Below, one piece after another: positions 1-7,322 of a DNA stretch of 64,000 nucleotides (positions within the stretch are counted from its first letter, which is position 1; every line of letters begins with the position of its first letter). The stretch lies in contig NZ_CP029562.1 in the NCBI RefSeq assembly GCF_004136315.1, forward strand, positions 3,371,501 through 3,435,500, written 5' to 3'. Source of the stretch: Mesorhizobium sp. Pch-S. GTDB taxonomy: Bacteria > Pseudomonadota > Alphaproteobacteria > Rhizobiales > Rhizobiaceae. Position numbers and translations under genes: made by a program. The notes below the pieces were generated by a model. That model searched no databases. It was not told the DNA's origin and saw nothing but the letters and a program-made list of their open reading frames with translations.

Positions 1-539
1 TCGTTCGCGTGAATCTGGAAAGCGGCGTTGTTGATCAGGACATCGACACGTCCGCGCTGCTCGACTGTTTCACGCACGATTTCCTGGCATTTCTCGCGGT
101 TGCGCACGTCGCCGGGAAAAAGGATGCAGCGTCTGCCTTCGGCCTCAACGGCTGCCTGTGTCGCGGCGGCGTCGCTGTGTTCGGCAAGATAGCTGATTGC
201 CACGTCAGCGCCTTCGCGGGCGAACAGGACGGCAACGGCCCGACCAATGCCGGAATCGCCACCGGTGATGAGCGCAACCTTGCCCGCCAGTTTCTGCGAG
301 CCGACGTAAAAGGGCGCATCATAGAGGGGAGCGGGATCAACGTCCGTTTCTTTGCCTGGTTTGGCCAGATGCTGTTCGGGGAAGGGCGGTTCTGGATAGA
401 TGCGCCCACCCGCCTGCATCGCTCCACGAGGTTCGGCCGCCGAGCGCTTCTGCTCCTCCTTGGCGTCGACTCGGCTCTGGATGCCGCGCTGCTTTTGGGC
501 GGTTTGTATGCCGGTGTCGTCCTGTTTCTCAGCCGTCAC
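1..539 (-). CDS. SDR family oxidoreductase with long N-terminal extension, partial
   Basis: NAD(P)-dependent short-chain dehydrogenase that runs off the left edge, so only about 179 N-terminal residues are visible. A polar leader of about 80 residues rich in Q, E, K and P precedes the Rossmann fold, as in the YhdF/YghA-like subfamily. The cofactor motif TGGDSGIGR is at residues 92-100 and the LINNAAFQ motif lies just before the edge; the catalytic YxxxK is outside the window. The GTG start at 539 is chosen because AAGGAGG (545-551) sits five bases upstream. It diverges from topoisomerase IB and has its own EcfG-type promoter. Members of this subfamily are often stress-induced; the substrate cannot be told. 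Confidence 0.9.
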   Translation of the reverse strand, partial: MTAEKQDDTGIQTAQKQRGIQSRVDAKEEQKRSAAEPRGAMQAGGRIYPEPPFPEQHLAKPGKETDVDPAPLYDAPFYVGSQKLAGKVALITGGDSGIGRAVAVLFAREGADVAISYLAEHSDAAATQAAVEAEGRRCILFPGDVRNREKCQEIVRETVEQRGRVDVLINNAAFQIHAN

Positions 540-575
540 GGAAGCCTCCTTGGCTTTGTCGATGTGTGTGCGGCC

Positions 576-600
576 AACGGCATCGCGAGGTGCCGGTTCC
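576..600 (-). promoter_or_regulatory. EcfG-type stress promoter for the SDR gene
   Basis: Read on the minus strand, GGAAC (596-600) is followed after exactly 16 bases by CGTT (576-579). This is the -35/-10 pair recognised by the alphaproteobacterial general stress sigma factor EcfG/RpoE2. It lies 37 bases upstream of the GTG start of the dehydrogenase. Confidence 0.7.
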
Positions 601-615
601 GAAAAACTGAAAACG

Positions 616-640
616 GGAACCCACGGCGGTCATGAAAGTT
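616..640 (+). promoter_or_regulatory. EcfG-type stress promoter for topoisomerase IB
   Basis: GGAAC (616-620), 16 bases, then AGTT (637-640), pointing right and 24 bases before the proposed TTG start. It is back to back with the promoter of the divergent dehydrogenase, so both genes would be switched on together by the general stress sigma factor. Confidence 0.6.
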
Positions 641-663
641 GCTGTGCGAGGGAGGACTGTACC

Positions 664-1728
664 TTGGACGATCGGGTTGTGACACAGGAAGCATTGCGTG
701 ATGGTGCGCAAGCAGCACGTGCGATAGCGCTGCGTTATGTTGCCGACGGCGAAGCAGGCATCCGCCGACGCAGGGCCGGACGCGGATTTCGCTATGAGGA
801 CGCCAAGGGCCGCAAGGTCGACAGCCAGTCAGACCATGTCCGCATTCGCTCGCTGGCGATACCCCCCGCCTGGACGCAGGTCTGGATTTGTCGCGACGAC
901 AAGGGACACATCCAGGCCATCGGCAGGGATGCGCGTGGCCGCCGGCAATATCTCTATCATCCCGATTGGCTCAGCATGCGCGATGAAGCGAAGTTTTCGA
1001 GTCTGGTCCCGTTTGCGCAGGCCCTGCCTGCAATGCGACAGCAAGTGGATCGCGACCTGCGCCGGCATGGCCTGCCTCGCGAGCGTGTGCTCGCGGTGGT
1101 CGTCTGGCTGCTCGACAACACGCTGATCAGGATCGGCAATCCGGCCTACGCCAGGGATAATGGCAGTTTCGGGCTCACGACGCTGCGCGACAAACATGTC
1201 GAGATCGTCGGCTCGACGCTGCGCTTCATGTTCAAGGGCAAGTCCGGCAAGGAATGGAAGCTGAAACTGGCTGATCGTCGTGTTGCGGCGATCGTGCGCA
1301 ACACACAGGATTTGCCGGGTCAGACCCTGTTTCAATATGTCGACGACAACGCTGACCGCGCCTCGGTCACATCGCATGCGGTCAACGCCTATATCGGCGA
1401 CATCTGCGGTTTCAGTTCCAAACACTTCAGGACCTGGGGCGCCACCGTAGAGGCCCTGTCGCTGTTTGCGCGCACACCGTTGCCGGAAACCAAAAAAGAG
1501 ACGGCGCAATTGCGCAACCAGGTCATTGACAAGGTCGCCGCCAAACTTGGCAACACGCGTGCGGTATGCCGCAGTGGATACATTCATCCCCAGATCATCA
1601 CCTCCTGGGAAAGCGGGCAGCTTCCCGATCAACTGAAAGCCTCGGGACCTGTGCGGCGGAAAGAATTTCTCGAAACAGACGAAGTCCGCACGCTGGCCTG
1701 GCTCAGGCACTTGCAGGCTAGCCGGTAA
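664..1728 (+). CDS. DNA topoisomerase IB
   Basis: Type IB topoisomerase of the poxvirus/bacterial family: it relaxes supercoils through a transient 3'-phosphotyrosyl bond. The 354-residue product matches the usual bacterial length (about 340-360). Visible landmarks are the core segment LIRIGNPAYAR, the lysine loop FKGKSGKEW, the helix SSKHFRTWGAT and the C-terminal SGYIHP with the presumed nucleophile Tyr306. The TTG at 664 is preferred because GGGAGGA lies about eight bases upstream; a GTG at 676 is the alternative. Bacterial TopIB genes are accessory and often stress-regulated, which fits the EcfG-like promoter just upstream. Confidence 0.93.
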   Translation: MDDRVVTQEALRDGAQAARAIALRYVADGEAGIRRRRAGRGFRYEDAKGRKVDSQSDHVRIRSLAIPPAWTQVWICRDDKGHIQAIGRDARGRRQYLYHPDWLSMRDEAKFSSLVPFAQALPAMRQQVDRDLRRHGLPRERVLAVVVWLLDNTLIRIGNPAYARDNGSFGLTTLRDKHVEIVGSTLRFMFKGKSGKEWKLKLADRRVAAIVRNTQDLPGQTLFQYVDDNADRASVTSHAVNAYIGDICGFSSKHFRTWGATVEALSLFARTPLPETKKETAQLRNQVIDKVAAKLGNTRAVCRSGYIHPQIITSWESGQLPDQLKASGPVRRKEFLETDEVRTLAWLRHLQASR

Positions 1729-1745
1729 CGATGTGGTCAAGCCCG

Positions 1746-1883
1746 CTATTGCGACTGGCCCAGGGCGTGCGATGCGGGTTGTTCCGTTGACGGCGCCTCG
1801 TTTGTCCCCACAATCAGATAAACCGCCAACAATGCCACAATGGCGACGATTGCTGCTCGAACGACTGCGTTCGCCCTTTCCAA
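1746..1883 (-). CDS. small single-pass membrane protein (putative)
   Basis: A possible 45-residue protein, LERANAVV at its start, with one strong hydrophobic segment (AAIVAIVALLAVYLIV) and a short polar tail. The frame can be extended to an ATG at 1955, but that would overlap the start codon of the divergent transporter gene, so the internal TTG at 1883 is used. No clear ribosome binding site is visible. It resembles the many tiny membrane proteins of this region; function unknown. Confidence 0.35.
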   Translation of the reverse strand: MERANAVVRAAIVAIVALLAVYLIVGTNEAPSTEQPASHALGQSQ

Positions 1884-1953
1884 GGATGGGACTTCATGGG
1901 AACCGGCAAGGCAGCAGCACTGTTCCTCAAAATCTGAGTTCAGGGTTGCAGGC

Positions 1954-2894
1954 ATGGCTTCACAGTCCAGGAAGGTGATCTACGCGGCGCTGGCCGGAAA
2001 TCTCGGCATCGCAATCGCAAAATTCGCGGCCGCTACCTGGACCGGGAGCTCAGCCATGCTGAGCGAGGGCGTGCATTCCCTTGTCGACACCGGCAACCAG
2101 GGCCTTCTTCTGTATGGACTGAAGCGATCGGAGCATCCTGCTGACCGTGCCCATCCGCTTGGTTATGGACGGGAGCTCTATTTCTGGGCCTTCATCGTGG
2201 CGCTGCTCATCTTTTCGCTGGGGGCCGGTGTCTCGATCTATGAAGGCGTCACCCACATCCTTTGGCCGCAGCAAATAGAAGATCCGCTCATAAGCTATAT
2301 GGTTTTAGCGGTGTCGGTCCTCTTCGAGGGCACGTCGTGGTTCATCGCATTGAAGGAATTCCGAAAAGAAAAGGGCCCGGGCAACTACGTCGACGCGGTC
2401 CTGGAGAGCAAGGATCCCACCACCTTCACGGTGCTCTTTGAAGACAGCGCAGCACTTATCGGTCTTGTGATTGCTTTTGCGGGCATTTTTTCCGCCCAGT
2501 ACTTTGACGCGCCGCAGCTGGACGGGGTTGCGTCCGTGGGGATCGGGCTTGTCCTGGCGTTCGTCGCCATCGTCCTTGCGCGCGAAAGCAAAGGACTGCT
2601 GATCGGAGAGGCGGCAACGCCACAGTTGCAGCGTTCCATCCTGGCAATCGCAGACGGGGATGATGCAGTCGACCACGCAATGGTGTCATCACCGTTCATC
2701 TGTCCCCTCGCCAGGTGGTGGCCAACCTCAGCGTTGAATTCGTCGATGAATTGCGTGCGTCGGAGATCGAACTCGCGGTAGAGCGCATCGAAGCCGAGAT
2801 TAAGAGACATCACCCCGAAGTGACGTCGCTGTTTGTGAAGCCGCAACGTTCCGGCACCTATCGAGCGGCGGCCAGCAAGCTGGCGCGCCCATGA
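1954..2894 (+). pseudogene. cation diffusion facilitator transporter, frameshifted
   Basis: Member of the CDF family (FieF/CzcD-like), which exports divalent metals by proton antiport. From ATG 1954 the frame has the family motif SEGVHSLVDTGNQ near residue 35 and several membrane segments. Near 2680 the frame breaks: the continuous reading frame goes into unrelated sequence, while the expected cytoplasmic domain (VITVHLSPRQVVANL ... SLFVKPQ) continues in another frame to a TGA at 2892-2894. Adding one A in GCAATGG (2677-2683) restores HANGVITV and a 313-residue protein. This is either a real recent frameshift or a base-calling error. The shifted frame would end at 2781 with a wrong tail. Confidence 0.85.
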
Positions 2895-2898
2895 ATGC

Positions 2899-2932
2899 AA
2901 AAAAGGTTGCCGGCCGGTCAGGGCCGGCAACC
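2899..2932 (-). terminator. intrinsic terminator of the PRC-barrel gene
   Basis: Perfect 11-base stem (2905-2915 with 2922-2932, GGTTGCCGGCC) with a six-base loop, followed on the minus strand by six Ts (2899-2904). It lies 24 bases after the stop of the leftward PRC-barrel gene and also separates it from the convergent transporter gene. Confidence 0.85.
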
Positions 2933-2955
2933 CTCTCTCAGGGCAAGAGTGCGCG

Positions 2956-3486
2956 TTATTGCGCTGGAGCAGGGGCGGGCGACACAGGCGCGCCGCTACC
3001 GGCACCAGTGGCGCCTGAGGCGGCATCGGCAAGCTTGCTTCGGTCAAAGGCTGGGGCCGCGTTCAGCTGGTCCTTGCTGGCCTTCATGATCAGCCAAGTC
3101 TTGCCGTCGCTGCGAACCGCTGCCTTCAATTGATCGGGACTGACGGCGACATCCTTTTCACCGACGCCGAGGAAGCCGCCAACGCCCACCACGATGGCCT
3201 CGATCTTGCCATCGGGCGCAAGCACCAGGTCACTGATCTTGCCGACAGTGGCGGCATCCGCCTTTTCGCTCTCATAGACGGTTTCGCCCACGAATGACGA
3301 AGCGAGAATCTGGCCGTCCTTTGGTTGGATGGCTCCGACAGTGCCGGCGTCGGTTCCTGCCGGCGGCGTGAAAACTTCCTTGGTCGTTGTCGTGGGTTCA
3401 GGGGCGGCCGCCGGTGTCGCCGTCTGTGCAAGGGCCGAGCCGGCGCTGAGCAGGGAGACCGTGAGAAGTGTGGTTGCGAGTTTCAT
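2956..3486 (-). CDS. exported PRC-barrel domain protein
   Basis: A 176-residue protein with a signal peptide (MKLATTLL ... SALAQ, cleavage near residue 20), a Pro/Thr/Ala-rich linker, and a PRC-barrel domain (about 60-140) containing IVVGVGGFLGVGEKDVAV, the signature of this small beta-barrel. The C-terminus is Ala/Gly/Pro-rich. The ATG at 3486 starts a proper signal peptide and is preferred over an upstream in-frame start. An EcfG-type promoter precedes it. PRC-barrel proteins of this type are common stress-induced periplasmic proteins in rhizobia; ligand unknown. Confidence 0.85.
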   Translation of the reverse strand: MKLATTLLTVSLLSAGSALAQTATPAAAPEPTTTTKEVFTPPAGTDAGTVGAIQPKDGQILASSFVGETVYESEKADAATVGKISDLVLAPDGKIEAIVVGVGGFLGVGEKDVAVSPDQLKAAVRSDGKTWLIMKASKDQLNAAPAFDRSKLADAASGATGAGSGAPVSPAPAPAQ

Positions 3487-3520
3487 CTGCTTCTGCCTTT
3501 TCTGTTGAACACGGAAAGAC

Positions 3521-3545
3521 AACGGCAGCATAACGGCCGGGTTCC
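3521..3545 (-). promoter_or_regulatory. EcfG-type stress promoter
   Basis: On the minus strand GGAAC (3541-3545), 16 bases, CGTT (3521-3524). It lies 35 bases upstream of the ATG of the exported PRC-barrel protein. An exact match to the general stress sigma consensus. Confidence 0.75.
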
Positions 3546-3717
3546 AAAAAACTCGATGCGCCGAACCAATTTGCCGCGCAATATTAAAGGGTTGCGTGGC
3601 GCCTCAATGTGGGGGCTGTTGATCGTGAGCGACAGACAAGCGCTTCCAGAAAATTGGAACCGGGGTGGCTTTCAGAGCTTGTTTTTGTGGTGTCCAAACT
3701 CAACGAAGGAGATGACC

Positions 3718-4083
3718 ATGACCACTTTAACAGGCCATACCGAAGCAATCCCGGCTAGCCGGGTGATCGGCACCAACGTCTACAACACCGCCGGTGAACA
3801 CATCGGCGACATTAAGGATGTGATGCTGGAAAAGACCTCCAACGGCATCATGTTCGCCGTCATTGGTTTCGGCGGTTTCCTCGGCATCGGTGAGAAATAT
3901 CACGCCATACCGTGGGCCTCGCTGGATTATGACAAGGGCAAGGAAGGCTATGTCGTGCCCTATGACAAGGAACAGCTGCGGGCCGCACCGTCCTACTCTG
4001 TCAATGAGCTGACCGAGCAGGATGGCTTACGGGCGCGCGACGATTCTCACAGCTACTACAAGGTGGACCCTTACTGGCAGTAG
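3718..4083 (+). CDS. cytoplasmic PRC-barrel domain protein
   Basis: A 121-residue protein made almost entirely of one PRC-barrel domain: GTNVYNTAGEHIGDIKDVML, then FAVIGFGGFLGIGEKYHAIP. It has no signal peptide, unlike its neighbour, with which it shares the barrel motif. The ATG at 3718 is preferred over 3712 because AGGAG (3707-3711) is six bases upstream of it and directly abuts the other. A GGAAC at 3656-3660 lies upstream, but the -10 is poor. A strong terminator follows. Confidence 0.85.
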   Translation: MTTLTGHTEAIPASRVIGTNVYNTAGEHIGDIKDVMLEKTSNGIMFAVIGFGGFLGIGEKYHAIPWASLDYDKGKEGYVVPYDKEQLRAAPSYSVNELTEQDGLRARDDSHSYYKVDPYWQ

Positions 4084-4117
4084 GAACTGAGCGCTGGCAG
4101 CTCGAACCGTTGCAAAC

Positions 4118-4145
4118 CGGGGTCCCTTCTGGGGCCCCGTTTTTT
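4118..4145 (+). terminator. intrinsic terminator after the PRC-barrel gene
   Basis: Nine-base stem (4118-4126 with 4131-4139, one G-T pair), TTCT loop and a run of six Ts (4140-4145). It ends only 17 bases before the start of the next reading frame, which leaves no room for a promoter there. Confidence 0.88.
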
Positions 4146-4162
4146 ATCAGCTTCGCCGGTCG

Positions 4163-4927
4163 ATGGGGATTAATCCAAGCTCCGCGCGTCTCGCTCGGCG
4201 CCTGCGCGCGAAATGGGTTGACGTCCACACCGATGAAACCTTCTTCCGCGACACTGCGCACGGCTTCATGGCGTGGGCCCTGGCGACGCTGCTGGTCGTT
4301 TTCGTGCTTGGCGCGGCGGTGTCTTCCGCCATCGGCGCCGGGGTGCAGGCTGCGTCGACCGTGGCCTCAGGCGCGGCGGTCGGCGCTTCCGCTGGTGCTG
4401 CATCGAACAGCTCGGCCGACAGCGGCGCCACCTCCTATTTCGTGGATGCGTTGTTCCGCCCCGATGCTTCGAGGCCTGCGGCACCCGGAGCCGAAGGGGA
4501 TGCTGCGGCGGCTGCCCAGGCTTCGCGCATCCTGATTGCCAGCGCGGCCGCCGGCGAAGTATCGCCGGACGACAAGGCCTATCTTGGCCAGCTCGTCGCT
4601 GCCCGTACCGGGCTTTCCGAAGCCGATGCAACTGCGTGCGTTAATGCGCTGTTCCCTCAGCTGGATGCAAAGGCCGAATTCGCCTGGGCAGGATCTTTCG
4701 GCACCACGACCACGGGCCTGCCCTATATCGGCGAATTGACCGGCTATGCGGGCGTCTTCGCGGCGCAGGGTTATGGCGGCAACGGCATCACCTATTCGCA
4801 GATCGCATCGGAGCTGATCGCCACGGCCATCGCTGGCGGCGAAGACGGCGACGCGGGTCTCTTTGCCTTTGGCCGGACCAGCATGCTGCGGCGGGTAGTG
4901 GACTGGACCAGTAGACTCGCGCCCTAA
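4163..4927 (+). pseudogene. chimeric remnant: membrane protein fused to FAD-oxidoreductase tail
   Basis: An open frame of 254 codons with two unrelated halves. Residues 1 to about 165 (WVDVHTDETFFRDTAHGF, a membrane helix, an Ala/Gly/Ser-rich stretch, AYLGQLVAARTGLSEADA) match a rhizobial multi-pass membrane protein family whose first helices and last helix are missing here. From about residue 172 (FAWAGSFGTTTTGLPYIG ... GYGGNGITYSQIASE ... LFAFGR) the sequence is the C-terminal end of a DadA/DAO-type FAD-dependent oxidoreductase. The junction sits near ALFPQLD. The terminator just upstream leaves no promoter. Most likely two deletions left an in-frame fusion; it is called a pseudogene although the frame is intact. 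Confidence 0.6.
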
Positions 4928-5047
4928 AAGTTTTGCAGCTTCCCGACCAGCAGCGTGGGATCAACTCTTTGCAACTTGCATCGTCCGGCGACGTTTGGCC
5001 CCGAGGGAGATCTTGGGACACTCTCAACAACGCTCAAGGAGGAGCAA

Positions 5048-5212
5048 ATGCTACGGATTTTGGCCACCATCGTGTTTGGCTACTGGGCGTACCGCGTTGG
5101 TCGGGAGTTGGTCGACAGCGTGCCGGACGATTTTGACATCGTTGAGCGGCCGGGTTCGGTCTCGGAGCGGGCAAGGGCGCGCCGGCATGTATCCGCCACT
5201 CACCGTCACTGA
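5048..5212 (+). CDS. small hypothetical protein with one hydrophobic segment
   Basis: A 54-residue product starting MLRILATIVFGYWAYRVGRE, an amphipathic or membrane-associated N-terminus, followed by an acidic and then an Arg/His-rich tail. The ATG at 5048 has AAGGAGGAG a few bases upstream, the strongest ribosome binding site in this stretch. Function not recognised. The 200 bases after it, up to 5414, show no gene. Confidence 0.65.
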   Translation: MLRILATIVFGYWAYRVGRELVDSVPDDFDIVERPGSVSERARARRHVSATHRH

Positions 5213-5414
5213 CGAGGAGGGGCGCATGCTTGCCATGCCGAGTACCTTTCGGCATTCGATGATGTCGGGTTTACCATAGCCGCTGACGCAGGCCTCTGGG
5301 GTCGGTGGTGCTCGCACCCTGGTGTGCCTTGCGTAAACGATGGCACAGGCGTCTCTGAAACAACGCAACCGGGTGCGCCTGAGCTGCGCGCCACGCACGC
5401 ACCGGTGTGCACGG

Positions 5415-5765
5415 CTAGCGGTGTTGCTCCCTGCGTTGCCGTTCGATCTCTTCCGGCTCCTCTTCATCGATCGTGGTCAATTGATCTTTGGCTTTGGAGT
5501 TGGCGCGCAACAACTCATCCAGCTTCGCCTGCAGCGCCTGTGTGTCGCGATGCTCTGCTCGCTGAATGAAGAGTGTCATGGCCCATGTCGCCAGCGTGGC
5601 AAATCCATGCCAGTCAAAAGTCTCCCGCTCGAAGGTGAGCCACAACGCAGCATAGCCGACCAGGACCAGAAATGCCCATGGACGGGCAGTTGCCGTTCCC
5701 AAATGTGTCAGGATGCTTGCCGTGCGCAATTCTGTCGTTCCTTCTTTCGACAACCACAACCTCAC
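5415..5765 (-). CDS. low-affinity iron permease family protein
   Basis: A 116-residue small membrane protein of the Iron_permease family: two hydrophobic segments (about 28-45 and 53-68), the conserved DWHGFATLATWAMTLFIQR, then RDTQALQAKLDELLRA and a highly charged tail. Bacterial members are named after a fungal transporter, but iron transport by this short form is unproven. Its ATG overlaps the stop of the upstream gene by four bases (ATGA), so the two are co-translated. Confidence 0.8.
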   Translation of the reverse strand: MRLWLSKEGTTELRTASILTHLGTATARPWAFLVLVGYAALWLTFERETFDWHGFATLATWAMTLFIQRAEHRDTQALQAKLDELLRANSKAKDQLTTIDEEEPEEIERQRREQHR

Positions 5766-6070
5766 ATTTGGTCGTTGTAAGGCTCCTTGGTCCGACCAAC
5801 CTGCTTGGCGAGTTCAGAAAACGTTGGCAGCGTTGCCCTGCGTGACTCAGTGTTGGCGAGCCTGAGCAACCGCACGGGAAAGCAGACCGCATCCCGGTTC
5901 GACGGCGACATATCCTCGAAAAGGTGTTCGTCGCCCGTGAGGGATGCTTCGATCTTGCGCAAGGCGAGATCGATCTCCTCGACAGAGATCAGGCCTTTGC
6001 GAACCAGTTCGCTATTGATGGCTGCAACGGCCATCAACAACCCTTCGATCTGAAGATTGGCTACGTTCAT
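5762..6070 (-). CDS. hypothetical protein co-transcribed with iron-permease-like gene
   Basis: A 102-residue soluble, helical protein (MNVANLQIEGLLMAVAAINS at the N-terminus) with no motif I recognise. Four-base ATGA overlap with the downstream membrane protein gene shows an operon. It appears to be a conserved rhizobial hypothetical; no function is proposed. Confidence 0.65.
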   Translation of the reverse strand: MNVANLQIEGLLMAVAAINSELVRKGLISVEEIDLALRKIEASLTGDEHLFEDMSPSNRDAVCFPVRLLRLANTESRRATLPTFSELAKQVGRTKEPYNDQM

Positions 6071-6156
6071 CGGGCGTCATTCCTCGCCACATGATGATAT
6101 CTGGACTGTCGCAAGAGCGTCGAGCCAAGCCGTGGCATGGCGCAACGAGACTGCAG

Positions 6157-6636
6157 TTAGTCGAGGCGCACAGTCGCAACCTTGTCCCGATAGTCCTCTT
6201 TCGGATCGCCCATGCCGAGAAAAAGCTTCACGCCGGCGACGACGCTTGAGGCATCTTTCCAGATTTCGGCTTGCCCCGGCTCGAAAGCGAGCAGGCACAG
6301 TCGAGGATCGTCCTTGCCGCCCTCAAACCAGGCAGCCACGTAGCGGTTCCAAAGGCGATCGATCCGGCTGCGATCGTTGTCTGTTTTCAGGGTGCCCTCG
6401 ACTGTTGCGAAGATGTCGTGCCCTTTTGCCGCATAGATCAAAGTGGCAGGCGTCGGTGTGGACGCATTTTCGGCAAGGTCGGTATCTTTCGCGGTGAAGA
6501 AATAGACTGTCCTGCTATCGTCATCGAATTGCGCAGTCATCGGTTTCGGATGAACCGCTTTTGTCCCAACCATGGCGGTCATGTCGGATTGAAACGAGTT
6601 CCAGAACGTCTCAGCAAATTCCTGTTCATTGGCCAT
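6157..6636 (-). CDS. general stress protein, pyridoxamine-phosphate-oxidase-like fold
   Basis: A 159-residue flavin/PPOX split-barrel protein of the general stress protein 26 type. Landmarks: FWNSFQSDMTAMVGTK near the N-terminus, DDSRTVYFFTAKDTDLAEN, the dimer strand ATVEGTLKTDNDRSRIDRLW, and the C-terminal IWKDASSVVAGVKLFLGMG. Such proteins bind FMN or FAD; the enzymatic substrate is not known. It starts with ATG at 6636 and lies within a run of stress genes. Confidence 0.85.
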   Translation of the reverse strand: MANEQEFAETFWNSFQSDMTAMVGTKAVHPKPMTAQFDDDSRTVYFFTAKDTDLAENASTPTPATLIYAAKGHDIFATVEGTLKTDNDRSRIDRLWNRYVAAWFEGGKDDPRLCLLAFEPGQAEIWKDASSVVAGVKLFLGMGDPKEDYRDKVATVRLD

Positions 6637-6715
6637 GGTGCGGTCTCGTGTGAGTTGGTGTTGTGGAACAATGGCGAAGGGAGGGTCGCTTCGCCATCAG
6701 TGATGGGCGTGCTGA

Positions 6716-6973
6716 TCAGCGTTGCGCCTTCGTTCGTGACGCGGAAGCTTCGCCGCCTTTTTCCCCGCCCTTGTGGGCTGCCGGATGGCCGGTGCGTTTG
6801 CCGCGCCCCGAACCACCTTCCTTCTTGCCGCCACCGTCGTCCTTGTTGACCGTGGCCCACGCGCGGCGTTCGGCTTCCTGTTCCGAAACGCCACGCTTTT
6901 CATAGCTGTCGGCGATATGATCGGCCTTGCGTTCCTGCCTGTCGGTGTATTTTGATTTTTCACCACGCGGCAT
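6716..6973 (-). CDS. small basic hydrophilic stress protein (plasmid-stabilization-like)
   Basis: An 85-residue, highly charged, Gly/Lys/Arg-rich protein: MPRGEKSKYTDRQERKADHI, then YEKRGVSEQEAERRAWATVN, then a low-complexity KKEGGSGRGKRTG tail. Homologues in rhizobia are often labelled plasmid stabilization protein without evidence. The composition is like that of hydrophilic stress proteins. A GGAAC-N16-GGTT promoter lies just upstream, so stress induction is likely. Confidence 0.7.
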   Translation of the reverse strand: MPRGEKSKYTDRQERKADHIADSYEKRGVSEQEAERRAWATVNKDDGGGKKEGGSGRGKRTGHPAAHKGGEKGGEASASRTKAQR

Positions 6974-7012
6974 GATCGGCTCCTTCGTCTCGCGTTGGAG
7001 ATCGACTCCAGC

Positions 7013-7037
7013 AACCCTTCAGAATGCGACGTGTTCC
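7013..7037 (-). promoter_or_regulatory. EcfG-like promoter of the small basic protein
   Basis: On the minus strand GGAAC (7033-7037), 16 bases, GGTT (7013-7016), 40 bases upstream of the ATG at 6973. One mismatch in the -10. Confidence 0.55.
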
Positions 7038-7322
7038 GAAAAATTGTGGTCGAGCAGGGGAGAGGGCGCTGCAGGTCGGACGGGACAAGGTGCTCGTCTG
7101 CCGTTTCGTTGGCCAGGAAGAGAAACCGGGAAAAAGGCTTCCTGTCTGTTCAGAGTTCCGCAGGGCTTTTCCAAAGGCCGCTTTTCCAATCGGCGGATAC
7201 GCGACCATTGCCGGTGTCGCCTTGTTCCTGACGATTGACTTGTAAGACGGCCAAAAACCGGAACCCGAGCCGTTCCTTTCGCATTGGACATTGGCAGTTC
7301 TCGCAACAGAGCGAGGTGGAAC

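Noticed and set aside
9..635. 208-codon plus-strand frame at the left edge
   Set aside because: Antisense of the SDR gene, whose TGGDSGIGR and NNA motifs are clear.
1899..1924. GGAAC-N17-TGTT before the CDF gene
   Set aside because: One mismatch and inside the region of a possible overlapping small gene; could be chance.
3656..3681. GGAAC upstream of the cytoplasmic PRC gene
   Set aside because: At 16 or 17 bases the -10 is GCTT or CTTG; too weak to call.
7260..7285. GGAAC upstream of ligD as EcfG promoter
   Set aside because: Bases at the -10 are GCAT/CATT, lacking the GTT core at either spacing; not listed as a promoter.
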